A stretch of DNA of 64,000 nucleotides from Syntrophorhabdaceae bacterium (GTDB lineage Bacteria; Desulfobacterota; Syntrophorhabdia; Syntrophorhabdales; Syntrophorhabdaceae). Position numbers and translations under genes: made by a program. The notes under the pieces are model-generated. The model made no database searches, was not told the origin of the DNA, and saw only the letters and a list, made by a program, of their open reading frames with translations. This document shows, piece after piece, positions 45,197 to 54,743 of the stretch (position 1 is the first letter of the stretch; every line of letters starts with the position of its first letter). The stretch covers positions 1 to 64,000 of the forward strand of contig JAOAGQ010000008.1 in NCBI GenBank assembly GCA_026415675.1, written 5' to 3'.

Positions 45197-46512
45197 CGGG
45201 ACCCTGTTATACCGGGGAGGAAGAGTGCTATTTTAGGGAATGCCATGATGAGGGCCATGGCGGTAAGACTGCAAAAGATGAAAGGAATGGCTGCCTTGTA
45301 TACATCGCCCATAGTGGTATCTTTGGTGGCCACTCCTTTCATCACAAAGAGGCTTACACCGAAGGGGGGTGATATCCCTGCTATCTCTATGTTTATAAGA
45401 TAGGTAACGGCGAACCAGACATCGTCATATCCAAGCTGCCTCACCACAGGGACGAATATGGGCAGGGTAATCATCATGATGGAGACTACATCCATAAGAC
45501 ACCCGAGAAAGAGGATGATAAGCTGCATAAAGATGATCACCATGATGGGGGGTACCGGAAGGTTTGTAGCAAACTCCGCCAACCCTGCACTCGCCCCGGT
45601 GAATGCTAGGATCTGGCTGAAGGCCTGGGCTCCCCCTATTATGAGAAGTATCATACCAGTTACCGTAAGAGAAGATGTGGTGGATCTTTTAATCACATCC
45701 CAACTGAGCCTTTTATAAAAGGCGGCGAGTATACATGTTCCTATAGCACCACATGCTGCAGCCTCGGAGGGGGAGGCAATACCGAGAAACATAAGACCAA
45801 TAACAGAAAATATAATAAAGCCCTGGGGGAGTACATATTTTACCGTATCCCTTACCTTCTCCGATAGTGGCACCTTTTCCACATCATAGACAGGGGCCAT
45901 ATCGGGCTGAAGGGTACATCTGATGATGATGTATGCAGCCATGATAGCGGCGACAAGAAGACCGGGCAGTATTATGCCGATCAAAATTCTACTGATGGAT
46001 ATCTCCCCTATGGCCCCACATAAGACGGCCAGGGCAGACGGGGGTATGAGCATGGCAAGGCCACCGCTACCGAGAATGGGCCCTAAACTCATCGGTTTCT
46101 TATAGCCTTGAGCTTCCATCTCCGGAACAAGGGTTGAACCCAGCATGGCTACAGAGGCTATGCTTGTCCCGGTAAGGGTTGAGAGCAAGGTACCTGAGGC
46201 AACGGCAAGGAGGGAGAGTCTCCCGGGGATTCTCCCCATCCATTTTCCTATGACATGAATAAGGGTAGGGGCGATCTTCGACTGGAACATCACCTCTCCC
46301 ATGAGGATAAAGAGGGGGATGGGCAGGAGGATAAAGCTGTTTAGGCTTGAATATAAAGAATTGATGAGATTATGTAGCCCCATCACCCCGCCGAAGAGAA
46401 GATACATGCCCAGAACGTTTATGATGAAGAAACAGAGGGCAATGGGCATCCCCGTTGCCATCAATACCAGTAAAGTTCCGAATATCACGACAAGCACCGT
46501 ATGCCATTCCAT
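45193..46512 (-). CDS. dctM: TRAP transporter large permease (DctM)
   Basis: A 439-residue membrane protein with about 12 helices. Signatures: FILLPIPLFILMGEVMF near 57, GTLLSTLTGTSIASVAMLGS near 107, and the PPFGVSLFVMKGV segment near 370. It forms the transport channel of a Na+-dependent TRAP system with the DctQ and DctP genes upstream. Its stop TAA (45193-45195) overlaps the convergent CoA-ligase stop. Confidence 0.94.
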   Translation of the reverse strand: MEWHTVLVVIFGTLLVLMATGMPIALCFFIINVLGMYLLFGGVMGLHNLINSLYSSLNSFILLPIPLFILMGEVMFQSKIAPTLIHVIGKWMGRIPGRLSLLAVASGTLLSTLTGTSIASVAMLGSTLVPEMEAQGYKKPMSLGPILGSGGLAMLIPPSALAVLCGAIGEISISRILIGIILPGLLVAAIMAAYIIIRCTLQPDMAPVYDVEKVPLSEKVRDTVKYVLPQGFIIFSVIGLMFLGIASPSEAAACGAIGTCILAAFYKRLSWDVIKRSTTSSLTVTGMILLIIGGAQAFSQILAFTGASAGLAEFATNLPVPPIMVIIFMQLIILFLGCLMDVVSIMMITLPIFVPVVRQLGYDDVWFAVTYLINIEIAGISPPFGVSLFVMKGVATKDTTMGDVYKAAIPFIFCSLTAMALIMAFPKIALFLPGITGSR

Positions 46513-46538
46513 AGATGTTATCCCCTTAAGTCTGTATC

Positions 46539-47081
46539 CTATACCTCAAATTCTGCCTTTATTATTCTCTCCCACCCCTCTTTTTTGATACCCCCTTCTC
46601 TCCACAACCTGTAATATTCTACCGTTCTTATCAAGAACTGTACGGCAAAGATAAAGCATCCAAAAGGGATGATGGCTATAATGGGTGTTCTCGGTAGCAT
46701 AAGTATCGTCGGTGTCCTGTTCCCTAACCAGGATATGGTGGTCAATAACCCTGTTACCGCTACCACTATCATCACAAAGGCCCCTGTCAGGGAGGTCAAT
46801 AAATTTATCAATGCCTGGTTTTTTGGTTTTAACCTTTCCACAATGAGGTCCATCTTCACATGGGCATCCCTTCTTAATACCCATCCTGCCACCATAAAGG
46901 GCACCCAAAGTATGATGATACTTGAAATCTCCGGCACCCAGGTCGTGGGTCTACCGAGGTATCGGGAAACAACCTCTATGTTTACTATGATCATCTGACC
47001 CCAGAGGAGAATCCCTGCCAAAACCATGATCATATCCGTAAGGAGATTCCAGAAATGAATGAACTTCTTCGAAATTCCCAT
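46539..47081 (-). CDS. dctQ: TRAP transporter small permease (DctQ)
   Basis: A 180-residue protein with four hydrophobic helices. VEVVSRYLGRPTTWVPEIS near 32 and the AHVKMDLI motif near 74 are typical of DctQ. It bridges DctM and DctP. It is 15 bases after dctP and 26 before dctM. Confidence 0.9.
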   Translation of the reverse strand: MGISKKFIHFWNLLTDMIMVLAGILLWGQMIIVNIEVVSRYLGRPTTWVPEISSIIILWVPFMVAGWVLRRDAHVKMDLIVERLKPKNQALINLLTSLTGAFVMIVVAVTGLLTTISWLGNRTPTILMLPRTPIIAIIPFGCFIFAVQFLIRTVEYYRLWREGGIKKEGWERIIKAEFEV

Positions 47082-47096
47082 GATAATCTATCTCGA

Positions 47097-48113
47097 TTAT
47101 CTCTGTTTCTGCTTTAAGAGTTGTTTCATCTTTGCCATAGCCTCCCCTGGTTGTCTTTCCTCAGCGTATTTCCATGCCCCTTCAGTAGAGGCATCGACAA
47201 ACCATTTCGCCACATCCGGGGCAAGGTTTATGATTTTAGGGCCAGCACCTGTGAATTTTTTCAGAAATGCATTTCTCTGCTCGAGTTCGTATGGGGCAAA
47301 TTTTGCCTCGTATGCAGCCATTTCATGGATCAAAAGCTTCTGTAAATCTGAAGGTATGGTGTTCCATTTTGCGAGATTTATGGGTATGGCAACAGAACTC
47401 CGCCAGAACCCCGGCTGGATCACATATTTTGTCACCCCCTGGAGTCCATAGGCCATTGCAATATACAGGGAAGTGCTCAGTCCGTCAACGGTTCCCCTTT
47501 CCATTGCCGTATTATATTCCGTTGTCTGGAGGGTGGAGGCTACAGCCCCTAATTCCCTGTATTGGCCGTGAAAAGATGTTGTTCCCCCGAGCCTTAAACC
47601 TTTGAAGTCTGCTGGCTTTTCTACGGGCTTATTCAAAAACATGATAAAATAACCATGTTCCGTTGCCTCACCCCTTCCCAGATAGAAGAGGCCGGCCTTT
47701 CTGTATAATTCGTTTATCGCCTCATATACTCCGTTTTTTCTCTCTTCAGCGGCAGAGAACGGGGAGAGATGGGTAACCCCGATGCCGGGGACTAGGTCTT
47801 CAAAAAAGGCATTGGGGATACAGGCCATATCTATTGTGCCATTTTTAACGGCAATACCGAGATTGAAAGGCGGTATCACCTCGGGCCCCCCTTTTACATT
47901 TATCACAAGTCTCCCCTTTGCAATCTGATTTACCCTGTCGAAGAACTCCTTCTTTATATGCTGAAATTCGACCACATTGGCTGCAGGGGCAAAAGAGACG
48001 AAGTTCAAGGTAATGGGTTTCCCTGTCTGGGCGGTAACGGTCACAGGGTTGATGATGAAAATAATGGTGATTAAAGGTAAAACAATACTTAAAACCCACT
48101 TACACTTCTTCAT
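47097..48113 (-). CDS. dctP: TRAP transporter substrate-binding protein (DctP)
   Basis: A 338-residue periplasmic solute-binding protein with signal peptide (WVLSIVLPLITIIFIINPVTVTA). DctP features: GRLVINVKGGPEVIPPF, DFKGLRLGGT and the ligand Arg in this region, and GTVDGLS near 214. It binds an organic acid and delivers it to DctQM. AGGAGGG precedes the ATG. It follows the cyclase gene by 65 bases. Confidence 0.92.
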   Translation of the reverse strand: MKKCKWVLSIVLPLITIIFIINPVTVTAQTGKPITLNFVSFAPAANVVEFQHIKKEFFDRVNQIAKGRLVINVKGGPEVIPPFNLGIAVKNGTIDMACIPNAFFEDLVPGIGVTHLSPFSAAEERKNGVYEAINELYRKAGLFYLGRGEATEHGYFIMFLNKPVEKPADFKGLRLGGTTSFHGQYRELGAVASTLQTTEYNTAMERGTVDGLSTSLYIAMAYGLQGVTKYVIQPGFWRSSVAIPINLAKWNTIPSDLQKLLIHEMAAYEAKFAPYELEQRNAFLKKFTGAGPKIINLAPDVAKWFVDASTEGAWKYAEERQPGEAMAKMKQLLKQKQR

Positions 48114-48178
48114 GGTAACCCTCCTTTTATGTTTATGTTAAGTTAAATATGTGCTTATTTATTCCCGCTTATCCATCA

Positions 48179-48952
48179 TCAGAGTATGGCCACGGCCCTT
48201 ACCCAAGCACCCCCTGCCTTCGGGACCTTGATCGGGAAGACGGCAACTTTAAAACCATACGGTCTTGGTATCTTATCGAGGTTCGTCAGATTTTCAATAT
48301 GGCAATACTCCTTCTCTTTTCCTGCAAAGTGGGCAGCCCAGATCCTACCCTTTATGCCCTTCTTCACCTCTTCGACCATCACACTAAAAGGTCTGTCCCA
48401 CCCCCATGCGTCTATGCCCATGACCTTTATACCCTGATCTATAAGCCACAGGGTAGATTCCCTTGTGTTGCCTGGATGCATGTTGGGGTATTCAGGCGTG
48501 CCATAATATCTGGAGGCCCCTGTCATTACAAGGACGATATCGAATGGCTTTAACCTGTAATCTATCTTTTCGAGGGCCTTTTTATAATCATCGATCCCGA
48601 TTTCATCCCCCGGTCTTTTGTTGGTAAAATCAAGGACAACACCATCTCCAAAGCACCACTCAAGGGGTACCTCGTCTATCCTTTTTGCCGGCCTCCCCTC
48701 CGATAAAGGTCCGTAATGGTATGGTGCATCGAGGTGCGTGCCGCTATGGGTTGTGAGTGTAACAAACTCAACGGCTGCAAAGCGGCCCTCGGGTAAATCC
48801 TCGGGAGATATACCGAAAAAGGCCCCATCCCTTTTTGCCCCTTCTTCGTGGGAACTATATTCGATCGTGACCTTGAGCATCGCTTCAGGCGGGGTTGGGA
48901 GAATGGGCACGCTTAAGTCTATGATCTCTTTTCCGTTTATCGTCCTTCCCAT
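48179..48952 (-). CDS. Cyclase family hydrolase (kynurenine formamidase-like)
   Basis: A 257-residue protein with the family motif HSGTHLDAPYHYG near 69 and DLSVPI near the N terminus; HxGTHxDxP binds metal. Members hydrolyse N-formylkynurenine, cyclic amides or related bonds. In this operon it precedes the TRAP genes, so it may act on the imported compound. Its promoter contains the shared operator at 48997-49016. Confidence 0.85.
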   Translation of the reverse strand: MGRTINGKEIIDLSVPILPTPPEAMLKVTIEYSSHEEGAKRDGAFFGISPEDLPEGRFAAVEFVTLTTHSGTHLDAPYHYGPLSEGRPAKRIDEVPLEWCFGDGVVLDFTNKRPGDEIGIDDYKKALEKIDYRLKPFDIVLVMTGASRYYGTPEYPNMHPGNTRESTLWLIDQGIKVMGIDAWGWDRPFSVMVEEVKKGIKGRIWAAHFAGKEKEYCHIENLTNLDKIPRPYGFKVAVFPIKVPKAGGAWVRAVAIL

Positions 48953-48996
48953 ATGTTTTCCCCCTTTAAAATTATTTTAAAGTAAAGCTGATTTTA

Positions 48997-49016
48997 TACC
49001 GACATGTAAATATAAA
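48997..49016. promoter_or_regulatory. Second copy of the shared operator
   Basis: TACCGACATGTAAATATAAA matches 19 of 20 bases of 41886-41905. It lies immediately downstream of the cyclase -10 element, covering the predicted transcription start. This ties the cyclase/TRAP operon to the SDR/CoA-ligase operon. Confidence 0.6.
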
Positions 49017-49019
49017 TTT

Positions 49020-49048
49020 ATATTATTTGATTGGGTTATTTCTGTCAA
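49020..49048 (-). promoter_or_regulatory. Promoter of the cyclase/TRAP operon
   Basis: On the minus strand TTGACA (49043-49048), 17 bases, TAATAT (49020-49025, four of six matches). The start would lie within the shared operator. The remainder to 49264 is AT-rich, with no gene seen. Confidence 0.6.
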
Positions 49049-49264
49049 CAAAAATTTTAGGAATTTTTTATATGTTCAATAGCCATTTCTTCCGATGAGA
49101 AGGTTTGATAATAGAAATTTAAAAAAACAGGGGGACATAAAAACGCATTTTTGATGTTCATGGGTTGGTTATTTGAAACGAGAAGGAGGTTGCGAGTTTA
49201 TTAAAAGTTTTTTGAGAATGTAGGGACTTGACAAGTATTGTATATTTTTAATAGAGGTACTCGT

Positions 49265-50326
49265 ATGGAAGGGACAAGGAGGGGTTTTCTAAGGTATTGC
49301 CTTTTATCAATATTACCTTATTTTATCCATACCGATAGAGCCGTTTTTGCCTTATCCGAGAAGAACCGGTCCGTTAAGGGTAAAGAAGATAAGGCCAAAG
49401 AGTTTGAACCATCCTATTTAAAGCTACATAGAAGCGGAGAGCTTAAAAAAAGAGGGGAAAGGTTGTGGGAATCGATGGGCAGTTGTAATCTCTGTCCGAG
49501 GGGGTGTGGTGTAAACAGACTGAAAGGCGAAAAAGGATTCTGTAATGCGAACTCTCAACTCATGGTATCGGCATTCCACCCCCATTTTGGTGAGGAGAAA
49601 CCTATCACGGGATGGAATGGTTCCGGGACTATCTTTTTCACCCATTGTAACCTTCGCTGTGTCTACTGCATAAACTGGGAGATAAATCACGAAGGCAGAG
49701 GGGAGGTAGTTACAATCGAACAACTGGCTGAAATGATGCTTGGTCTCCAGAAGATAGGTTGTCATAATATAAATCTTGTTACCCCGACCCATTATTCCCC
49801 CCATATATTGCTTGCAGCGGATATGGCAGCGGCAAAGGGTTTGAGGTTGCCCCTGCTTTATAACTCGTCAGGATGGGAGAAACTCGATGTCCTTAAAATT
49901 TTAGACGGTGTGGTAGACATATACCTTCCAGATTTTAAATATTCAAACGGAAAAATGGCCTCTAAATATTCATCAGGGGCAGACACATATCCGGGTATAA
50001 CAAAGATAGCCATATCGGAAATGCATAGACAGGTAGGGGTGGCAAGGCTCGAGAAGGATGGGTTGATAAAAAAGGGTCTTATAATACGCCACCTCGTACT
50101 CCCCAACAATGTCAGTGGCACAAGAGAGGTCCTACACTGGATTGCGAACAACCTTCCAAAGGATACATACGTAAATTTAATGTCCCAGTATACCCCTCAG
50201 TATAAGGCATTCCAATACCATGAGATATCAAGAAAGATAACGAGAAAAGAGTATAACGATGCGATAAAATGGGCAAGAGAATTCGGCCTTATAAACCTCG
50301 ATATCCAGGGTTACTATTTCATATAG
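49265..50326 (+). CDS. Radical SAM protein (PflA-like, COG1313) with Tat-like N terminus
   Basis: About 353 residues from ATG 49265. The radical SAM cluster is C128-NLR-C132-VY-C135. Further Cys at 74, 77, 81 and 93 (CNLCPRGCG..C) are typical of this PflA-like group. VTPTHYSPHI and DIYLPDFKY are family segments. The N terminus TRRGFLR at 4-10 followed by a short hydrophobic stretch resembles a twin-arginine signal, odd for an enzyme that needs cytoplasmic SAM and reductant. AGAGGT precedes the ATG. Substrate unknown. Confidence 0.8.
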   Translation: MEGTRRGFLRYCLLSILPYFIHTDRAVFALSEKNRSVKGKEDKAKEFEPSYLKLHRSGELKKRGERLWESMGSCNLCPRGCGVNRLKGEKGFCNANSQLMVSAFHPHFGEEKPITGWNGSGTIFFTHCNLRCVYCINWEINHEGRGEVVTIEQLAEMMLGLQKIGCHNINLVTPTHYSPHILLAADMAAAKGLRLPLLYNSSGWEKLDVLKILDGVVDIYLPDFKYSNGKMASKYSSGADTYPGITKIAISEMHRQVGVARLEKDGLIKKGLIIRHLVLPNNVSGTREVLHWIANNLPKDTYVNLMSQYTPQYKAFQYHEISRKITRKEYNDAIKWAREFGLINLDIQGYYFI

Positions 50327-50367
50327 TCAGTCTAAGAAAAAGGGCAAAAAGGGCTGAAAGAGTCCCT

Positions 50368-50592
50368 TTAGACCACTATTACCCTATCCGCATCGGGTAG
50401 ATTCAGAACAAATTCTTTCACCTCATTGAATTCCGAGTCTTTTAGGTCCACCCCTCTTTCAACCCTTAAAAGACCTTGACCTTCTGGCCTGTCGGCGGGG
50501 AAGACAAAGTCTATGTGATTCTCCCTCACGCTTATATAGGTCAATGCCTTCATGTTTATAATGTACCCCTTTATCCTTATGAATTCTGACAT
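50368..50592 (-). CDS. Small hypothetical protein downstream of the RND pump
   Basis: A 74-residue soluble protein, MSEFIRIKGYIINMKALTY at the start, with mixed alpha/beta character and no Cys or His cluster. I do not recognise a family. A good ribosome site (AAGGGGG, six bases before ATG) and a 12-base gap after the RND gene argue that it is real and part of the efflux operon. Confidence 0.6.
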   Translation of the reverse strand: MSEFIRIKGYIINMKALTYISVRENHIDFVFPADRPEGQGLLRVERGVDLKDSEFNEVKEFVLNLPDADRVIVV

Positions 50593-50604
50593 CTATACCC
50601 CCTT

Positions 50605-53600
50605 TTATTCTTCTGTCCGCACAAAACGGAAAAGTAAAGGCATGACAAGCAAAATGACAACGGTGCCGATGAGCATGCCTCCCACCACAACAATGGCGAG
50701 GGGTTTTTGAATTTGACTTCCCACCCCGTGGGCTATTGCAGCAGGGAGAAGCCCAAGGGATGCGGTTAGACCCACCATTAGAATGGACCTAAATTTTTCT
50801 CTGACCGTCTCAACCGTTGCTATAAATCTATCCTTTTTCTCCTTATAGACCTCGATATAGTGCCTGATAAGGATGCAGGTCTTGAACGTTGATATGCCGA
50901 TTATAGATATGAAACCCACGATTGCGGAAATACTCAAGGATTGGCCTGTGAGAAGGAGGCTCATGAGACCCCCGAAGACCGCGCACACAGGGGCAACGAT
51001 CGTGAGAAGGGTATTTACCATGTTTCCGTGGAATATATAGAGCATTATGATTATAAGGAAAATGGCCATAGGAATGGAGAAATAGAATCTCCTGAACGCC
51101 TCCTTCATCTCGTTGAACATGCCGCTCCACTCCATAAAATACCCTTCAGGCATCTTCACATTCTCCGCCTCTTTCTGGGCCTTGGCCACAGTACCCCCTA
51201 AGTCCTTTGAGGTCACCCTGAACTTTATCGGTATAAAGCGTTTATGGTTCTCCCTGAAGATAGTGGAAGCCCCTGTATCATACCTCACCGTTGCAACCCT
51301 TGATAGGGGGACAACCCCTCCTCCTGGGAGCACAATGGGTATGTGGGCAATCTTTCCCGGTTCGTTTTTGTACTCAAAGGGGAAGCTGACAAGGAGGGCA
51401 AAATTCCTGTCCCCCTCAATTACCTGACTTGCGATTTTACCTCCCAGTGCTGCAGAGACCATATCGAGGACCTCCTGCACGCTTAAACCCACCGCCGCTG
51501 CTTTCTCTCTGTTTACCTCTATCAGCAGGTTTGGCTGGCCCAATTCTTTATATATACCCACATCGCCTATCCCTTCTATATGTTCTATCCTTGCCTTCAC
51601 CTCTTTTGCTATCCTGTCGAGTTCATGGAGGTTATCCCCAAAAATCTTTATGGCATTCTCACCCCCTTTTACCCCTGAACTCTCCTCTTCGAGGTTGTCC
51701 TGCATATACTGGGAAAGGCTTATCGTGGCGTTGGGTAATAAAGGCAACAATTTCTGCCTTACCTCATCCTCAAGCTGTTCTTTTGTGATGGGCCTCTTCC
51801 AGTTGTTATAAGGATGGAGGTTCATATAATACTCAGTGTTAAAAGGCCCTGAAGGATCAGTGCCATCCTCCGGTCTACCAACCCTGACCGCGACCGACTT
51901 TGCCTCGGGGAACTCGATCAAGATATCCCTTACCTTTTTTGCATATTCGTGTGTTTTACTAAGGGATATGGAATAGGGGAAGGTGATCCTGATATAGATA
52001 TTCCCCTCATCCATTTTAGGGAGGAACTGGGTGCCAATGATTGAGAAGCCTGCAACCAACCCGCCGAGTATTATACACGATAGTACTATAAGTAGTGTCC
52101 TCGATTTTTCCAGTAGGAGCATTACGACCTTTGTGTAATAGTCGCTCATGGTTTCGACAAACCTGAACCCCTTTCCCTCATGGCCTTCAAGGAAGGTATG
52201 TATCGATGCGATGAGATAGGTAAAGGTGAGGATGAGGGTGAAGATCAGGGCGTAGGAATAAGTCTTTGCCATCGGGGAGAATATCTGTTTTTCCGCACCC
52301 TTCATCGTAAAAATGGGGAGGAAGGCCGCAACGATAATGCAGACGAGGAGGATAATAGAGGCCCCCACCTCTTTCGTTGCCTTAATTAAAGACCTCTCCT
52401 GTATTCCCTTTGCCTGTCTTCCGTTTACAGCACCGTACTTTCTCTCTACCCTGATGTAGTTTTCGGTAAGGACGAGGGCAATGTCTGCTATAATCCCGAA
52501 ATCTATAGCACCTATGGAAAGGAGGTTTGCCGAATCTCCCTTGAAGACCATAACCGCAAGGGTGATGGCAAGGGATATGGGGATCACAAGGGCCGTCATG
52601 ATCGCTGCCCTTATATTTCCAAGAAAGACAAAGAGTGTGATGGCCACAAGGGCAATCCCCATCGAAGCCGATTCAATAACCTTTTTTATCACGGTTGTAA
52701 TGAGGTCCCACCTCTCATAGTAGGGTATCAGTTTGATACCTTTGGGCAGAATCTTCTCGTTTAGTTCCGCTATCTTTCCTTTTATCGCCTTGATGGAGGG
52801 TATACTCTTCTCCCCCCTTCTTAAGATCACGTTCCCCATCACCACATCGTCGTTTTTGTTGAATATGACGATCCCCGTTCTCGGTATGTTTCCCAGGCTC
52901 ACTTTGGCAATATTCTTTATGAGGATGGCCTTTCCGTTCTTGTACATAACAACATTGTTCTCTATGTCCTCTATGTTTTTTATAAGACCTATCCCCCTTA
53001 CCATGTAATACTGGTCCCCGAGTTCTACTGTCCTCCCCCCTACATTTACGTTCGATTTTGCGAGGGCCTCTATCACCTGCGATAATGTGATCCCGTATTT
53101 TATCAGTTCTTCTGGGATTACCTTGACCACATATGCCTTGATAAATCCCCCATAGCTTGCCACATCTTCAACACCCTGGGCTGTCCTTATATAACGTCCT
53201 ATGGTCCAGTCCTGAAGGGTCCTTAACTCCATCAGGTTGTTAGAACCTGCGACGATATACTGCATTACCTCCCCCATTGCCCCTGCTATGATATTTGCCT
53301 GTACCCCGTCGGGGAGTGTTATCCCTGCAAGCCTGTTGATTACTTCCTGTTTGGCCTCCCTGTATGTCACATCATAGGTGAACCTGCACTTTATATTGGC
53401 AAGACCATAGATGGATATGGAGTTCATCCTCGTCATGCTCCTCATGCCGGCAAGACCTACCTCCAGAGGTATCGTGATCCGTCTCTCCACCTCTTCCGCG
53501 GATTTACCCTCATAGATGGCGACTATCTCTATGCTCGGGGCAGAGGGATCAGGGAAGGCCTCAACGTTTAGATCCTTAACGATAAAAAGAGAGGTGGCGA

Positions 53601-53667
53601 ATATGGTGAGGATCAGAATCAGGATGATCGTGCTATGGGTTGATACAAAAACGGTGAATCTTCTCAT
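50605..53667 (-). CDS. CusA/CzcA-type heavy metal RND efflux pump
   Basis: A 1020-residue inner membrane RND transporter with 12 helices and two large periplasmic domains. The central helix reads DFGIIADIALVLTEN, keeping the D..D..E proton-relay pattern of CzcA-type (divalent cation) pumps. Start MRRFTVFVSTHSTIILILI; the fold repeats near 820. It overlaps the adaptor gene by four bases. Metal identity is inferred only. Confidence 0.92.
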   Translation of the reverse strand: MRRFTVFVSTHSTIILILILTIFATSLFIVKDLNVEAFPDPSAPSIEIVAIYEGKSAEEVERRITIPLEVGLAGMRSMTRMNSISIYGLANIKCRFTYDVTYREAKQEVINRLAGITLPDGVQANIIAGAMGEVMQYIVAGSNNLMELRTLQDWTIGRYIRTAQGVEDVASYGGFIKAYVVKVIPEELIKYGITLSQVIEALAKSNVNVGGRTVELGDQYYMVRGIGLIKNIEDIENNVVMYKNGKAILIKNIAKVSLGNIPRTGIVIFNKNDDVVMGNVILRRGEKSIPSIKAIKGKIAELNEKILPKGIKLIPYYERWDLITTVIKKVIESASMGIALVAITLFVFLGNIRAAIMTALVIPISLAITLAVMVFKGDSANLLSIGAIDFGIIADIALVLTENYIRVERKYGAVNGRQAKGIQERSLIKATKEVGASIILLVCIIVAAFLPIFTMKGAEKQIFSPMAKTYSYALIFTLILTFTYLIASIHTFLEGHEGKGFRFVETMSDYYTKVVMLLLEKSRTLLIVLSCIILGGLVAGFSIIGTQFLPKMDEGNIYIRITFPYSISLSKTHEYAKKVRDILIEFPEAKSVAVRVGRPEDGTDPSGPFNTEYYMNLHPYNNWKRPITKEQLEDEVRQKLLPLLPNATISLSQYMQDNLEEESSGVKGGENAIKIFGDNLHELDRIAKEVKARIEHIEGIGDVGIYKELGQPNLLIEVNREKAAAVGLSVQEVLDMVSAALGGKIASQVIEGDRNFALLVSFPFEYKNEPGKIAHIPIVLPGGGVVPLSRVATVRYDTGASTIFRENHKRFIPIKFRVTSKDLGGTVAKAQKEAENVKMPEGYFMEWSGMFNEMKEAFRRFYFSIPMAIFLIIIMLYIFHGNMVNTLLTIVAPVCAVFGGLMSLLLTGQSLSISAIVGFISIIGISTFKTCILIRHYIEVYKEKKDRFIATVETVREKFRSILMVGLTASLGLLPAAIAHGVGSQIQKPLAIVVVGGMLIGTVVILLVMPLLFRFVRTEE

Positions 53668-54743
53668 GTTTTCTCCAAATCCATGGCCGTTGCCACGATC
53701 TCTTCCCCATCGGAAATACCTTGTACGGCCATCAGTTTTCCCGGCATCTCTTTGACCGGTTTTATTTCTTTCATCTCATGCCTGCCCTCTCTCGATACGA
53801 CATAAACATAAAACCTTCCCTCTTTGTAAATTACTGCCGACTGAGGGACTACGGGGTAAACCTTTTTCTCCCCCTCGATTTTTAGCTGGAGAAACATGTT
53901 CTGCTTGAACAAGTGTTTCCTATCGAGGATCTTTATAAAGGTCTTTACTGTTTTCAGATCTATGTCCGACACATCGCTCACATATGTTACAACCCCTTGA
54001 AAAGGTATATCGGGAAATGTATCCGTATAAAATGTGACCTTACTCCCTTTTCTCACCCTCTGTATATCCGTATCGTAAATATTGGCGACCACAATGATAT
54101 TTCCGGGGTCTGCGATCGTCATAAGGGGGGTTGACACATCGACCCTATCCCCCACATGGGTCTGTATATCCGCGATATAACCGCTCATCGGCGACTTTAT
54201 AAATACCGTATCTATCCTGTGCTGCCCCTTCTCAATGAATTCATCTTCTACAGAGAGGCCATAGATATGCAGTTTTTTTCTCTGCCCTTCTGCAATGGCC
54301 TTCAACTGTATCAGGTTTGACTCGCTGTTTAGTAGTTCGTTCTTTGTTATGGCACCGATTTCGAAGAGTTGCCTGTTAAGGTTGTATATGCGTTCTGCCT
54401 GTTTTAGCTGGGTTAATGTGGAGAGATAGCCCGAGTATGTGTCTGTCACATCGGGGCTTGTTATGGCAATCAGAAGTTGCCCCTTCTCCACCCTGTCCCC
54501 AACCTTCACGTATACCCTGTTTACGATGCCTGCAAGATGGGGTAGTATTTTTGAGGCACCCTCTATATCGGGCTGAATGCTCCCCGTTGCCTCGATGTAT
54601 GTTTTTACCTCTGTGGATGTCACCTTATATATCTTTGTCTCCTGTTTTGTCTCTACCTTCTTTGCCTTTCCTTCCTTGCTGCAGCCAATTCCTGTAGTAA
54701 GGACGGCTACTATGATAAACGCTGTAATGATACCCTTTGTCAT
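53664..54743 (-). CDS. RND efflux periplasmic adaptor (membrane fusion) protein
   Basis: A 359-residue adaptor. An N-terminal lipoprotein-like signal ends in TGIGC. A split biotinyl-lipoyl domain (AGIVNRVYVKVGDRVEKG near 71; SPMSGYIADIQTHVGDRV near 175), an alpha-helical hairpin between them and a beta barrel follow. It links the RND pump to TolC. Overlaps both neighbours by four bases. Confidence 0.92.
   Translation of the reverse strand: MTKGIITAFIIVAVLTTGIGCSKEGKAKKVETKQETKIYKVTSTEVKTYIEATGSIQPDIEGASKILPHLAGIVNRVYVKVGDRVEKGQLLIAITSPDVTDTYSGYLSTLTQLKQAERIYNLNRQLFEIGAITKNELLNSESNLIQLKAIAEGQRKKLHIYGLSVEDEFIEKGQHRIDTVFIKSPMSGYIADIQTHVGDRVDVSTPLMTIADPGNIIVVANIYDTDIQRVRKGSKVTFYTDTFPDIPFQGVVTYVSDVSDIDLKTVKTFIKILDRKHLFKQNMFLQLKIEGEKKVYPVVPQSAVIYKEGRFYVYVVSREGRHEMKEIKPVKEMPGKLMAVQGISDGEEIVATAMDLEKT

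Noticed and set aside
50339-50375. Intrinsic terminator between the radical SAM gene and the small protein gene
   Set aside because: AAAGGG and CCCTTT can pair across a 10-base loop, but the stem is only 6 bp and no T run follows on either strand.
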